This document shows, piece after piece, positions 1-6,759 of a stretch of DNA of 64,000 bases; within the stretch, counting starts at the first letter, position 1; every line of letters starts with the position of its first letter. Made by a program: the position numbers and the translations under genes. The DNA is from Betaproteobacteria bacterium HGW-Betaproteobacteria-14 (GTDB lineage Bacteria; Pseudomonadota; Gammaproteobacteria; Burkholderiales; Rhodocyclaceae), in NCBI GenBank assembly GCA_002840845.1, contig PHCS01000001.1:1-64000 (forward strand), read 5' to 3'. The notes beneath the pieces are model-generated. The model was not told the origin of the DNA and ran no database searches. It saw nothing but the letters and a program-made list of their open reading frames with translations.

Positions 1-39
1 CTTGCGTCCAGGATTAACCTTCTCGATTTCCTTTCCCAT
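1..39 (-). CDS. 5' end of an unidentified gene (partial, runs off the window)
   Basis: Only the first 13 codons are visible, reading MGKEIEKVNPGRK on the minus strand. The ATG is preceded by a strong GGAGG Shine-Dalgarno sequence with 6 nt spacing, which is why I call it a true start although the ORF track omits it. It lies downstream of, and in the same direction as, the SIR2 and HEPN-type genes, so it may be a third member of that unit. The intervening 172 bp leaves room for a separate promoter. The product cannot be identified. Confidence 0.5.
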   Translation of the reverse strand, partial: MGKEIEKVNPGRK

Positions 40-211
40 CGGACACCTCCGTCGGTATTGTCTACCTTCAAATGTGTCTGGAAAAGCCGGGCTAGCTCAC
101 TCCGGTACCTGATGACACTATGTGTTGCATAAGCCACTGCCTTAGCGTGCAGTGCGAAGGAAATAGGCTAGCCCCGTTGGCAGTTGACCGACTCGATATA
201 TGGGTTAGTCG

Positions 212-1168
212 TCACAGCTCCTTGAAAAACACTGGAACTTGTGGCTTCACTTTGCTGGTGGTGACGCGAAGTGTCGCATACCCGCGCAGCAGAGATACTT
301 CAATATGGTCATGGTCAAGGTACGGCTTGAGTACTTTGCTGCGTCGCAGTTGCCGCATCGTTCTTTCCCATTGCTTCTGCCCTTCAATGACCTTGTTGCC
401 AATGAAATGGAATCCTCGCCCACTCTTTAAGAGCACGCCACCAATCGTGCTGAGGTGTGATTCAACAGACGCGTCCAGAGAGTCGATGTCCAGCATGATG
501 AGATGCGTTTCGCCATACTGGTCGAGGCGGCTATTGACGCCCACAACATAGTCATTTGGGCGAACTACATATAGGTTCTGCAGCATGCGTCGGGCTTGGG
601 TTTGGATGTTAATTACAGAAAAGATGTTCAAGTAGAACGGTGGTTGCCAGAGAGTCAGCCGCGTATGGTGCGCATAAGTCTTTGGGCAATAAATGTCATA
701 GGAGAAGTCTTTAATCTTAGTTGGATTGTCTGCAAGAATTGCCGCAAGAATCTCTGCCGTTTCGATTTTTGGCACACAGCGGAATGCATAGGCAACATAG
801 GCTTTCAGGACGCGGAGCTTCTGCTGAATAAGCTTCGGCTGAGGTGAATGAGTGACGTTGTAGTGGAACTGATTGCGAAGCTGGTGTAGTAGTTTATGTA
901 GTTCAACGTAGCGATGCGGGAAAACCTTTGACTTACCGTAAGTCTTGTGTAGTTGCACCTCGACGTTCTTGTGCGAAGGATTTGAGGTTAAGAACTTTGC
1001 GAGAAGCGCCTGCGATGCATAAAAGCAGCAGAAGTACATATGCACCAATGCTTCGCGGAACAACTCGCGCTCGACAAGCGTTTCAGATGCTTCTAGCTCG
1101 GAGAGTGCAAGAGACAATCGCGTACTGGCGCGTCTTTTCTGTTTATGGGAGTAATCGAGCTTCAGCAT
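212..1168 (-). CDS. HEPN-like domain protein with C-terminal AEP/primase-like region (putative defence protein)
   Basis: A 318-residue protein. Residues about 15-135 look like a HEPN helical domain: the helix REALVHMYFCCFYASQALLAK is followed by LRNQFHY, an R-N-x-x-H arrangement resembling the HEPN RNase motif. The C-terminal third, about 190-318, carries NLYVVRPNDYVVGVNSR, then LDIDSLD, then SGRGFHF and LRVTTSK. That order resembles AEP motif I (DxD) and motif II (SxGxH-type) plus the following Arg strand. A HEPN RNase next to a nucleotide-binding or primase-like fold suggests a conflict system. It is about 110 bp downstream of the SIR2-like gene on the same strand and has lower GC than the window average. 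Both domain calls are by motif only; no catalytic activity is shown. Confidence 0.5.
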   Translation of the reverse strand: MLKLDYSHKQKRRASTRLSLALSELEASETLVERELFREALVHMYFCCFYASQALLAKFLTSNPSHKNVEVQLHKTYGKSKVFPHRYVELHKLLHQLRNQFHYNVTHSPQPKLIQQKLRVLKAYVAYAFRCVPKIETAEILAAILADNPTKIKDFSYDIYCPKTYAHHTRLTLWQPPFYLNIFSVINIQTQARRMLQNLYVVRPNDYVVGVNSRLDQYGETHLIMLDIDSLDASVESHLSTIGGVLLKSGRGFHFIGNKVIEGQKQWERTMRQLRRSKVLKPYLDHDHIEVSLLRGYATLRVTTSKVKPQVPVFFKEL

Positions 1169-1281
1169 GGGCGTAGATTGTGACTGCTAATAGTGTATGA
1201 GCCGCACGAGGCGCTGCAATAACGGGGCCAGCAAGTAACCTTGACAAGCGGAAAGCACGATGCACAGCATTGAAGGCACCA

Positions 1282-2340
1282 TCACATCTGCTCAACGTAG
1301 GCGGAGAAGTCGTCGAAATACTCCCAACGAGCTACCCCAACCTTCCGACGTTTGAACAACGTACGCCACTTAGACATTACAGCCGGATTCGGATCGATTA
1401 CCGTAACCCTCTTAAGGGTTCGATTTGAAAAATTTCCAAAAAGCGACCACGCAAGTCGATCCGCATCCGGCAAGGAGTATCCGCAAACAATGATCTCATC
1501 AGCTTCATGGAGGTACTCATATGCGACCGTCCACAAGTGCTGGAACAAACTGATGGAGGTAATTGGCTTCACCGGTAGTGGTGGAACCATGAGGGGGTAC
1601 ACGGCATCCTGTGGTGTCGGTGATCCGACTGAGGAGACCCAAACGGGCGACAACCAGATAGGACCTGAACCATCGGAAGTGCCGTTGATGATCTTCTCGA
1701 AATCTTCCTCCTTACAGCGCCAGTTCACCGAGCCATGCAGTTTAACTACCATCGGAAACGGGTGCTGACCGTCACGCCTTTCCACCGCATCGGGTGATTC
1801 CTTGATTCGGTCAAAATACGTCCTTGTGGGGCCAAACTTTGCAACGATGTGTCGATCAAGGAGATCATCATAGTTAAAAGTAACGATTCGGTCTGCGGAA
1901 GCAACATTCTCGGGCTCGAGATCTAGCTTTGTAGCAAACTTACGATAGATTGTTTTGCTGTTCTCCTTAGTGTGCCGCAGTGCATAGCACATCAGGTGCG
2001 TTAGGTGGCTTAACCATTCGAATACCTCTACGGAACCCTTACCGCGGCGGGGATGAATCGCTCGAATGAATTCCAGATGTCCAAGCTGCCGAATTACTGC
2101 CTGCTCTAGCCCCATCTGTTCGAAGGCCCCTTCGTCTTTCCACGACTCCATCACTAGGTCTCGCGACCGCGCTACCCAATGAGGTTTCGCTGGATTGAGT
2201 TCGCCGATTCTTTGGCAAAGACCAATATCAAGGGGTGCCGTCTTTGGAGTAATCGGAATTCGCAGCGAAGCGCTGTAGGATGCTCCAGCGCCGAGCACAA
2301 AGAGTCGTTTGACCTTTAGACGATTAGCCTTGCGCCGCAC
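1282..2340 (-). CDS. SIR2-like domain protein (putative NAD-hydrolysing defence effector)
   Basis: The N-terminus has VLGAGASYS, the SIR2 nucleotide-binding Gly-rich loop. It is followed by TFNYDD, KLHGSVNW with the SIR2 catalytic-type His, and near the C-terminus GYSLPDAD. This is the standard set of the bacterial SIR2_2 family found in defence proteins such as Thoeris ThsA, DSR and short-Argonaute partners, where the domain degrades NAD during infection. The ORF track starts at 2349, but that GTG overlaps the AGGAG Shine-Dalgarno sequence. The GTG at 2340 has 8 nt spacing and is preferred, giving 352 residues. Lower GC than neighbouring housekeeping genes suggests transfer. No transmembrane or STALD-type extension is seen, so the sensor is probably the neighbouring HEPN-type protein. 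Confidence 0.8.
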   Translation of the reverse strand: MRRKANRLKVKRLFVLGAGASYSASLRIPITPKTAPLDIGLCQRIGELNPAKPHWVARSRDLVMESWKDEGAFEQMGLEQAVIRQLGHLEFIRAIHPRRGKGSVEVFEWLSHLTHLMCYALRHTKENSKTIYRKFATKLDLEPENVASADRIVTFNYDDLLDRHIVAKFGPTRTYFDRIKESPDAVERRDGQHPFPMVVKLHGSVNWRCKEEDFEKIINGTSDGSGPIWLSPVWVSSVGSPTPQDAVYPLMVPPLPVKPITSISLFQHLWTVAYEYLHEADEIIVCGYSLPDADRLAWSLFGNFSNRTLKRVTVIDPNPAVMSKWRTLFKRRKVGVARWEYFDDFSAYVEQM

Positions 2341-2432
2341 ACTGGCCACTCCTAATATTTGGAACTGGTCATCCTGCCACTACGCATATGGAATGGCAAG
2401 TAAGTGAAGTGCTACCGCTCCTAGCCTATAGC

Positions 2433-2456
2433 CGCCGTATCACAGCACCTGACTTT
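2433..2456 (+). other. Bipartite motif CGCCGT-N10-CTGACTTT, copy 1
   Basis: Both boxes exact; spacer ATCACAGCAC. It lies in the intergenic region between the SIR2-like gene and the EamA transporter. Confidence 0.7.
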
Positions 2457-2515
2457 TCGAGACCGACATCCTGAATCTCTTTGTGAACCAAGTTGCTGAG
2501 ACTGCATACTCCGGC

Positions 2516-3364
2516 ATGCCCTCTACCCGAACCCTCCTCCTAACCACCCTCACCATGCTCGCCTTCTCCGGCAACTCGGTGCTGTGCCGCATTGCGCTGC
2601 GGGAGACAGGCATCGACGCGGCGAGCTTCACGACCATTCGGCTGGCGTCGGGGGCGGTGGTGCTGTGGCTGATCGTGCGCTTCTTTCGCCGTGCGCAGGC
2701 CGGCGGGGGCAGCTGGATGTCGGCGCTGATGCTGTTCGCCTACGCCGCCGGTTTTTCCTTCGCCTACCTGAGTCTCACCACGGCGACGGGCGCGCTGCTG
2801 CTCTTCGGCGCGGTGCAGGCGACGATGATTCTCTATGGCCTGTGGCGCGGCGAGCGCTTCGGCGCGTGGCAGCTCGTGGGCCTCGCCCTCGCGGTGGGCG
2901 GACTCGTCGGGCTGCTGCTGCCGGGGCTGTCGGCGCCGCCGCTCGCGGGCGCGGCGCTGATGCTGATGGCGGGGGCGGCGTGGGGCGTGTATTCGATCCG
3001 CGGCAAGGGGGCGGGCGATGCGACGCGCGTGACGGCGGGGAATTTCCTGCGCGCGGTGCCCTTTGCCGTGGTGCTGAGCCTGCTGCCGCTCGCCGACACG
3101 CGCCTGGATGCGGCGGGCGTTGGCTACGCGCTGGCCTCCGGGGCGATCACCTCCGGCCTCGGCTACGCCATCTGGTACACCGTGCTGCCGGCGCTGAAGG
3201 CGACGAGCGCGGCGACCGTGCAGCTCAGCGTGCCGGTGATCGCCGCGCTGGGCGGCATTGTTTTTCTCAATGAAGCGGTGACGCTGCGCTTCGTGCTGGC
3301 CTCGGTCGCCGTCCTCGGCGGCATCGCGCTGGTGATCCTCAGCGCGCCGTCCCGCAGGGGCTGA
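2516..3364 (+). CDS. EamA/DMT-family transporter
   Basis: A 282-residue integral membrane protein with about ten hydrophobic helices and two homologous EamA halves (about residues 5-135 and 145-280). It is the typical length of drug/metabolite exporters related to RhaT and YdcZ. The first helix carries AFSGNSVLCR and the second half ends LNEAVTLRFVLAS, both characteristic of EamA repeats. The substrate cannot be inferred. The track begins at a GTG at 2483; I chose the ATG at 2516 because the preceding 11 residues are polar and not part of the family. The last codons and stop are embedded in copy 2 of the bipartite motif. Confidence 0.85.
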   Translation: MPSTRTLLLTTLTMLAFSGNSVLCRIALRETGIDAASFTTIRLASGAVVLWLIVRFFRRAQAGGGSWMSALMLFAYAAGFSFAYLSLTTATGALLLFGAVQATMILYGLWRGERFGAWQLVGLALAVGGLVGLLLPGLSAPPLAGAALMLMAGAAWGVYSIRGKGAGDATRVTAGNFLRAVPFAVVLSLLPLADTRLDAAGVGYALASGAITSGLGYAIWYTVLPALKATSAATVQLSVPVIAALGGIVFLNEAVTLRFVLASVAVLGGIALVILSAPSRRG

Positions 3365-3368
3365 CTTT
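3345..3368 (+). other. Bipartite motif CGCCGT-N10-CTGACTTT, copy 2
   Basis: Both boxes exact; spacer CCCGCAGGGG. The TGA of the second box is the stop codon of the EamA gene. Confidence 0.75.
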
Positions 3369-3369
3369 T

Positions 3370-3421
3370 CCCCTCACCCCAACCCTCTCCCCGCACGCGG
3401 GGAGAGGGCGAGGGAGAGGGG
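3370..3421. repeat. Short interspersed palindromic repeat, CCCTCACCCCAACCC/GGAGAGGG family
   Basis: Contains CCCTCACCCCAACCCTCTCC followed by a CCCCGC-ACGC-GGGG hairpin and GGAGAGGG. The same element occurs at 5269-5361, inside waaA and tviB, and at the 3' end of livG. It sits directly after the EamA stop codon. Confidence 0.85.
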
Positions 3422-3443
3422 CTGCGTGGTCAGGCGCCAGGGC

Positions 3444-3472
3444 TTGACACATGTATAGCGTCGCTATACATT
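3444..3472 (+). promoter_or_regulatory. higBA promoter with overlapping palindromic operator
   Basis: TTGACA (3444-3449) and TACATT (3467-3472) are separated by exactly 17 bp. The spacer and -10 are covered by a perfect 21-bp inverted repeat, ATGTATAGCG-T-CGCTATACAT (3451-3471), the expected binding site of the HTH antitoxin HigA for autorepression. The predicted transcription start falls 1-2 nt before, or at, the higB ATG at 3481, and no Shine-Dalgarno sequence is visible, so the transcript is probably leaderless. Confidence 0.75.
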
Positions 3473-3480
3473 GACCGCGA

Positions 3481-3759
3481 ATGATCAAAACCTTTCGCCA
3501 CAAGGGCCTTGAAGCGTTCTTCAAGACCGGCAGCAAGGCGGGGATCCAGGCCGTCCATGCGAAGCGGCTGCGGTTGCAACTGGCCGGGCTCGATGGGGCC
3601 GTATCTCCGCAGGGCATGAACCTGCCGGGTTGGCGGCTTCATCCGCTTACCGGCGATCTGGCTGACCATTGGGCCGTATGGGTCTGCGGCAACTGGCGCA
3701 TGACCTTTCGGTTCGAGGGCGTCGACGCAGTATTGATTGATTATCGGGATTACCACTGA
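3481..3759 (+). CDS. higB: HigB-type (RelE superfamily) mRNA interferase toxin
   Basis: The 92-residue protein begins with MIKTFRHKGLEAFF and contains GSKAGIQ and WRMTFRFEG...DYRDYH, the signature of the HigB/plasmid-maintenance killer branch of the RelE fold. These toxins cleave mRNA on the ribosome. Length and start match the family. It is followed after 2 bp by the antitoxin gene, in the toxin-first order typical of higBA. It is driven by the palindromic promoter at 3444-3472 and appears to lack a 5' untranslated region. Confidence 0.92.
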   Translation: MIKTFRHKGLEAFFKTGSKAGIQAVHAKRLRLQLAGLDGAVSPQGMNLPGWRLHPLTGDLADHWAVWVCGNWRMTFRFEGVDAVLIDYRDYH

Positions 3760-3761
3760 CC

Positions 3762-4061
3762 ATGACTCGAATGCACAATCCGCCCCACCCGGGCGAAGTA
3801 CTCAAGGATGGCGTGTTCTCGGAGGGCGCGGTGTCCGTCACGGAAGCCGCCGCTTCGCTCGGCGTGACGCGCGTGGCGCTGTCGCGCGTGTTGAACGCCC
3901 GTGCCGCCATCAGCGCCGAGATGGCGGTCCGCCTCGGCAAGTGGCTCGGTACGAGCGCCGAGGTGTGGATCAACATGCAGGCGCAGTACGACCTCTGGAA
4001 GGCTGAACAATCGCTCAAGCGCCAAGTGGCGAAAATCCCGCCGCTGAAGCGCGCAGCCTGA
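3762..4061 (+). CDS. higA: HigA-type XRE-family antitoxin
   Basis: A 99-residue protein with the HigA opening MHNPPHPGEVLKD and an XRE helix-turn-helix: SVTEAAASLGVTRVALSRVLN, then the helix ISAEMAVRLGKWLGTSAEVWINMQAQYDL. HigA neutralises HigB by direct binding and represses the operon by binding the promoter palindrome; a clean 21-bp one is present. A second methionine at residue 4 could be the actual start. The gene lies 2 bp behind higB, so the two are co-transcribed and probably translationally coupled. Confidence 0.93.
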   Translation: MTRMHNPPHPGEVLKDGVFSEGAVSVTEAAASLGVTRVALSRVLNARAAISAEMAVRLGKWLGTSAEVWINMQAQYDLWKAEQSLKRQVAKIPPLKRAA

Positions 4062-4134
4062 TCATTCGCGTCCCGCTGGGGCTGAATTTTCACGCTATGA
4101 TGTTTCGACACGGCGTTTTCACCAGGTGCAATCA

Positions 4135-4656
4135 ATGACCGTTCAACTGGATTTTTCGAAGCTGGATCTTCAGGACGCGCTCGACCTGGCCGTCCTCATC
4201 GAGCAGGAGGCGGAGGAGCGCTATCGCTGGTTCGCGGACATGCTCGGCGAGCGCTACCCGGGCGATGCGGCGGATTTCTTTTCCATGATGGCGCGCAACG
4301 AGAAACGCCACGGCGATGAACTCGCCAAACGTCGGCTTGCGCTGTTCGGCGAGGCGCCCTCGCGCGTGACGGCGGACATGATCGAGGACGTGGAAGCGCC
4401 GGGCAGCGGCACGCCGCGGCCTTTCATGTCGCCGCGACATGCGCTGGAAGTGGCGATGGAATCCGAAATCAAGGCCTGGGTGTTTTTCGACCGGGCCCTG
4501 CCGGGCATCAAGGATCCCGCCGTCAGGATATTGTTCGAGGAGCTCCGCGACGAGGAAGCCATCCATCAGGGGCTGCTCGAAAAGCAGAAGGCCAAGTACC
4601 CCGACACGATGGAGCCGGATGTGGATCCGGCGGACGTCGACACCCCCGCCTTGTAG
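4135..4656 (+). CDS. Ferritin-like/rubrerythrin-type diiron protein
   Basis: The 173-residue, mainly helical protein has the paired iron-ligand pattern of rubrerythrin-like ferritins: EQEAEERY, then NEKRHGD, then MESEIKAWVFFD, then RDEEAIHQ. These supply Glu and E-x-x-H ligands on four helices. It lacks the C-terminal rubredoxin domain of classical rubrerythrin, so it is a stand-alone ferritin-like domain, possibly a peroxidase or iron-handling protein. The track starts at GTG 4126; the ATG at 4135 with AGG spaced 6-7 nt upstream is better. A degenerate version of the bipartite motif lies about 45 bp upstream. Confidence 0.8.
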   Translation: MTVQLDFSKLDLQDALDLAVLIEQEAEERYRWFADMLGERYPGDAADFFSMMARNEKRHGDELAKRRLALFGEAPSRVTADMIEDVEAPGSGTPRPFMSPRHALEVAMESEIKAWVFFDRALPGIKDPAVRILFEELRDEEAIHQGLLEKQKAKYPDTMEPDVDPADVDTPAL

Positions 4657-4662
4657 ATTCCT

Positions 4663-4686
4663 CGCCGTACCGCAGCGGCTGACTTT
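4663..4686 (+). other. Bipartite motif CGCCGT-N10-CTGACTTT, copy 3
   Basis: Both boxes exact; spacer ACCGCAGCGG. It lies in the short tail-to-tail gap between the ferritin-like gene and the cytochrome b561 gene. Confidence 0.75.
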
Positions 4687-4689
4687 CCC

Positions 4690-5244
4690 CTACTGCGCCG
4701 CCGGGGCGCGCCCGAATATCCGCCACAGCGTGCCGTCGCGGTTCACCACGGCGTGCTTGAGCGCGGCCAGCGCGTGCGCGGCGAACGAGAACAGCAGCAC
4801 CTTGGCGGCGATGGCGTGCACGGTTTCGAGGGCCTTGTGCAGCGCCGGCATCTCGCCCATCGGGCTGGCAATGGCGAACCAGTCGAAGACGTTGATGGCG
4901 CGTCCGCCGCTCCATACCGTGAGCGGTCCGCTCACCAGCAGCACGCCGATCGCCGCCAGCAGGATGACGTGCAGCGCACTGGCGAGGCGTTGCATGCGCG
5001 GCGGCTGCGGCAGCGGCGCTGGCGAGGTCGAGCGCGCGCGCCAGAAGACGCGGAAGGCGAGCGGCAGGAGCGCCAGCGCGCCGATGGATATGTGCAGGCG
5101 CAGCCAGTAGAGCTTCTCGTCGCCGCGCGGCATGTCTTCGAAATAGAGGCCGATGGCGAGCAGCGCGACGATCAGCGCCGCACCGAGCCAGTGGTTGAAA
5201 ACGGAAACGGCGCCATAGCGCGCCGGGGTGTCCTGCAGGTTCAT
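4690..5244 (-). CDS. Cytochrome b561 family membrane protein
   Basis: The 184-residue protein has four hydrophobic helices and the cytochrome b561 histidine pattern: FNHWLG in helix 1, RLHISIGAL in helix 2, LHVILL in helix 3 and AAHALAALKH in helix 4. It should bind two hemes b and pass electrons from the quinone pool or superoxide in the inner membrane. The DGTLWRIFG tail is typical of the CybB group. The start matches the family opening (TPARYG-VSVFNHW). It is the last gene before a tail-to-tail junction with the ferritin-like gene. It may be co-regulated with the Spy-like gene upstream, from which it is separated by a repeat pair. Confidence 0.88.
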   Translation of the reverse strand: MNLQDTPARYGAVSVFNHWLGAALIVALLAIGLYFEDMPRGDEKLYWLRLHISIGALALLPLAFRVFWRARSTSPAPLPQPPRMQRLASALHVILLAAIGVLLVSGPLTVWSGGRAINVFDWFAIASPMGEMPALHKALETVHAIAAKVLLFSFAAHALAALKHAVVNRDGTLWRIFGRAPAAQ

Positions 5245-5268
5245 GTTGTAGCTCCCTTGGTTGATTTT

Positions 5269-5361
5269 CTCCCTCTCCCGCTGGCGGGAGAGGGCTGGGG
5301 TGAGGGTGGGCCGACCGCTTGCCCCTCACCCCAACCCTCTCCCCGCTGCGGGGAGAGGGGG
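5269..5361. repeat. Paired (head-to-head) palindromic repeats, CCCTCACCCCAACCC/GGAGAGGG family
   Basis: Two copies in opposite orientation: CCCTCTCCCGC-TG-GCGGGAGAGGG followed by GGGGTGAGGG, then the inverted version ending GCGGGGAGAGGG. The pairing resembles a REPIN-type doublet. It fills the gap between the cytochrome b561 and Spy-like genes. Confidence 0.85.
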
Positions 5362-5368
5362 CCAGGCT

Positions 5369-5890
5369 TCAGCGCATGCCGCCCATGCCGCCGCCCATGC
5401 CACTCATCTGGCCGTGGCGGCCGTGCTCGCCGCGTCCACCCTTGCCGCCGTGGCGGCCGCCCATCGGATGGCGCGTCATGTCGGCGAGGGTCTTAGCCTG
5501 CTCCGGCGTGAGCGCGCCTTGCAGCTTGGCCGTGGCGTCGGAGAGGGTGGCGAGCTTCGTTGCCATCTTCGCGGCCATGTCGGCGCGGTGGCGCGCCAGC
5601 GTCGCGGCATCGGCATCCTTCGCCGGCGGCGTCGGGCGGGCGTCGAACATGTCCTTGTGCACCTTGGCGTAAGCCTGCCAGGCGTCCTGCTGCGAGGCCT
5701 TGATCTCGAGGCGCTCGGCCATCTTGTCGAGGCGGGCCTGCATGCGGGATTGCATGCGCTCCTGCATCTCCGGGGTCATTTCGCGGGGCCCCTTGCCGGG
5801 CGAGGCCGTCGCAACCGGAACGGCAACGGCGAGGGCCAGACCGCCTGCGAAAAGGGCGGTGGCGAGCTTGCTGCGGGTAGTCAGTTTCAT
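5369..5890 (-). CDS. Spy/CpxP-like periplasmic LTxxQ-motif protein
   Basis: A 173-residue precursor with a clear signal peptide (charged MKLTTRSK, hydrophobic stretch, cleavage near ATAS-PGK). The mature protein is helical and charged. It contains LTPEQAKTL, the LTxxQ motif of the Spy/CpxP family of periplasmic chaperones and envelope-stress sensors. The C-terminus is Gly/His/Met-rich (GGRHGGKGGRGEHGRHGQMSGMGGG), which suggests metal binding. AGGAG precedes the ATG. It is divergent from an OmpR-type regulator and its kinase, which are its likely controllers, as CpxR controls CpxP. Confidence 0.85.
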   Translation of the reverse strand: MKLTTRSKLATALFAGGLALAVAVPVATASPGKGPREMTPEMQERMQSRMQARLDKMAERLEIKASQQDAWQAYAKVHKDMFDARPTPPAKDADAATLARHRADMAAKMATKLATLSDATAKLQGALTPEQAKTLADMTRHPMGGRHGGKGGRGEHGRHGQMSGMGGGMGGMR

Positions 5891-5938
5891 GATGTTCTCC
5901 TGTGGGGTTGAGGTACGGTTCCCATTAAACGCGCCGCA

Positions 5939-5988
5939 TGTAACGGGGATTTTTCAGCGACCGGGGGTTTTGTTAACGGTTTGTAACG
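5939..5988. promoter_or_regulatory. Direct TGTAACG-type repeats in the divergent spy-like/response-regulator promoter region
   Basis: TGTAACG (5939-5945), TGTTAACG (5971-5978) and TGTAACG (5982-5988) lie in the 158-bp divergent intergenic region. The last two are 11 bp apart, about one helical turn, as expected for tandem binding of an OmpR-family dimer. That the adjacent regulator binds here is inference. Confidence 0.4.
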
Positions 5989-6048
5989 CTTTGTCGAACA
6001 TTCCTCACATTTGCGCCACGCCGCCCGCGGCGCACTACACTAGCGGCC

Positions 6049-6759
6049 ATGAACAAGCGAATCCTCGTCGTCGACGACGACCCCGAGCTGCGCGAACTGC
6101 TGCGCGGCTATCTGGGCGACAACGGCTATGTGGTGGATGCGGCGGAGGACGGCGCCGCCATGCGGCGGATGATGGCCGCCGCCGCGCCCGACCTGGTGAT
6201 CCTCGACCTCATGCTGCCGGGAGAGGACGGGCTCGCGCTGTGCCGCGAACTGCGCGCAGGATCGTCGCTGCCGATCCTGATGCTCACCGCGCGCGGCGAG
6301 GACACCGACCGCATCGTCGGCCTGGAGATGGGCGCCGACGATTACCTGCCCAAGCCCTTCAATCCGCGCGAACTGCTGGCGCGCATCCGCAGCATCCTGC
6401 GCCGCGCCGGCGAGAACGCCGCGCGCGAGGCGCCGACGCGGGCGCTGAGCTTTGCCGGCTGGACGCTCGACCTGGCGGCACGGCACCTCGTCGGCGCCGA
6501 CGGCGTCGTCGTGGCGATCTCGGGCGGGGAATTCAAGCTGCTGCGCGCCTTCGCCGAGAACCCCTTCCGCGTGCTGTCGCGCGACCAGTTGATGGACGTG
6601 CTGGCCGGGCGCGAGGCCGGCCCCTTCGACCGCAGCGTGGACGTGATGGTGCATCGTCTGCGCCGGCGCCTGGGCGACGACGCGCGCGAGCCGGCGCTGA
6701 TCAAGACGGTGAGGAGCGAGGGCTACATGCTGGCGGCGGACGCGGAGAAGCATTCGTGA
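6049..6759 (+). CDS. OmpR-family response regulator
   Basis: A 236-residue two-domain protein. The receiver domain (1-115) has the acidic pocket VVDDDPE, phospho-acceptor Asp53 in LVILDLMLP, the Thr in MLTARGE and the Lys in LPKPF. The C-terminal winged helix (about 135-230) has FDRSVDVMVHRLRRRLGDD and IKTVRSEGYML, the OmpR/PhoB DNA-recognition region. The gene overlaps the kinase start by GTGA, so the pair is translationally coupled. It is divergent from the Spy-like gene, suggesting an envelope-stress or metal response. The exact orthologue (CpxR, RstA, OmpR) cannot be assigned. Confidence 0.93.
   Translation: MNKRILVVDDDPELRELLRGYLGDNGYVVDAAEDGAAMRRMMAAAAPDLVILDLMLPGEDGLALCRELRAGSSLPILMLTARGEDTDRIVGLEMGADDYLPKPFNPRELLARIRSILRRAGENAAREAPTRALSFAGWTLDLAARHLVGADGVVVAISGGEFKLLRAFAENPFRVLSRDQLMDVLAGREAGPFDRSVDVMVHRLRRRLGDDAREPALIKTVRSEGYMLAADAEKHS

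Noticed and set aside
120-551. 143-residue plus-strand ORF opposite the HEPN-type gene
   Set aside because: No domain, no Shine-Dalgarno sequence and antisense to a gene with recognisable motifs.
640-670. AGAGTCAGCC in the HEPN-type gene as another motif copy
   Set aside because: One mismatch in the CTGACTTT box and no CGCCGT at the required distance.
4066-4089. Possible further copy of the bipartite motif after higA
   Set aside because: Spacer CCCGCTGGGG matches copy 2 closely, but the boxes read TCGCGT and CTGAATTT, with too many mismatches to count; kept only as a degenerate relative.
5700-6755. Upstream extension of the 814-residue ORF that contains the histidine kinase
   Set aside because: The frame is open only because of high GC; it is antisense or out of frame to the Spy-like and response-regulator genes. 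The kinase starts at the GTG at 6756.
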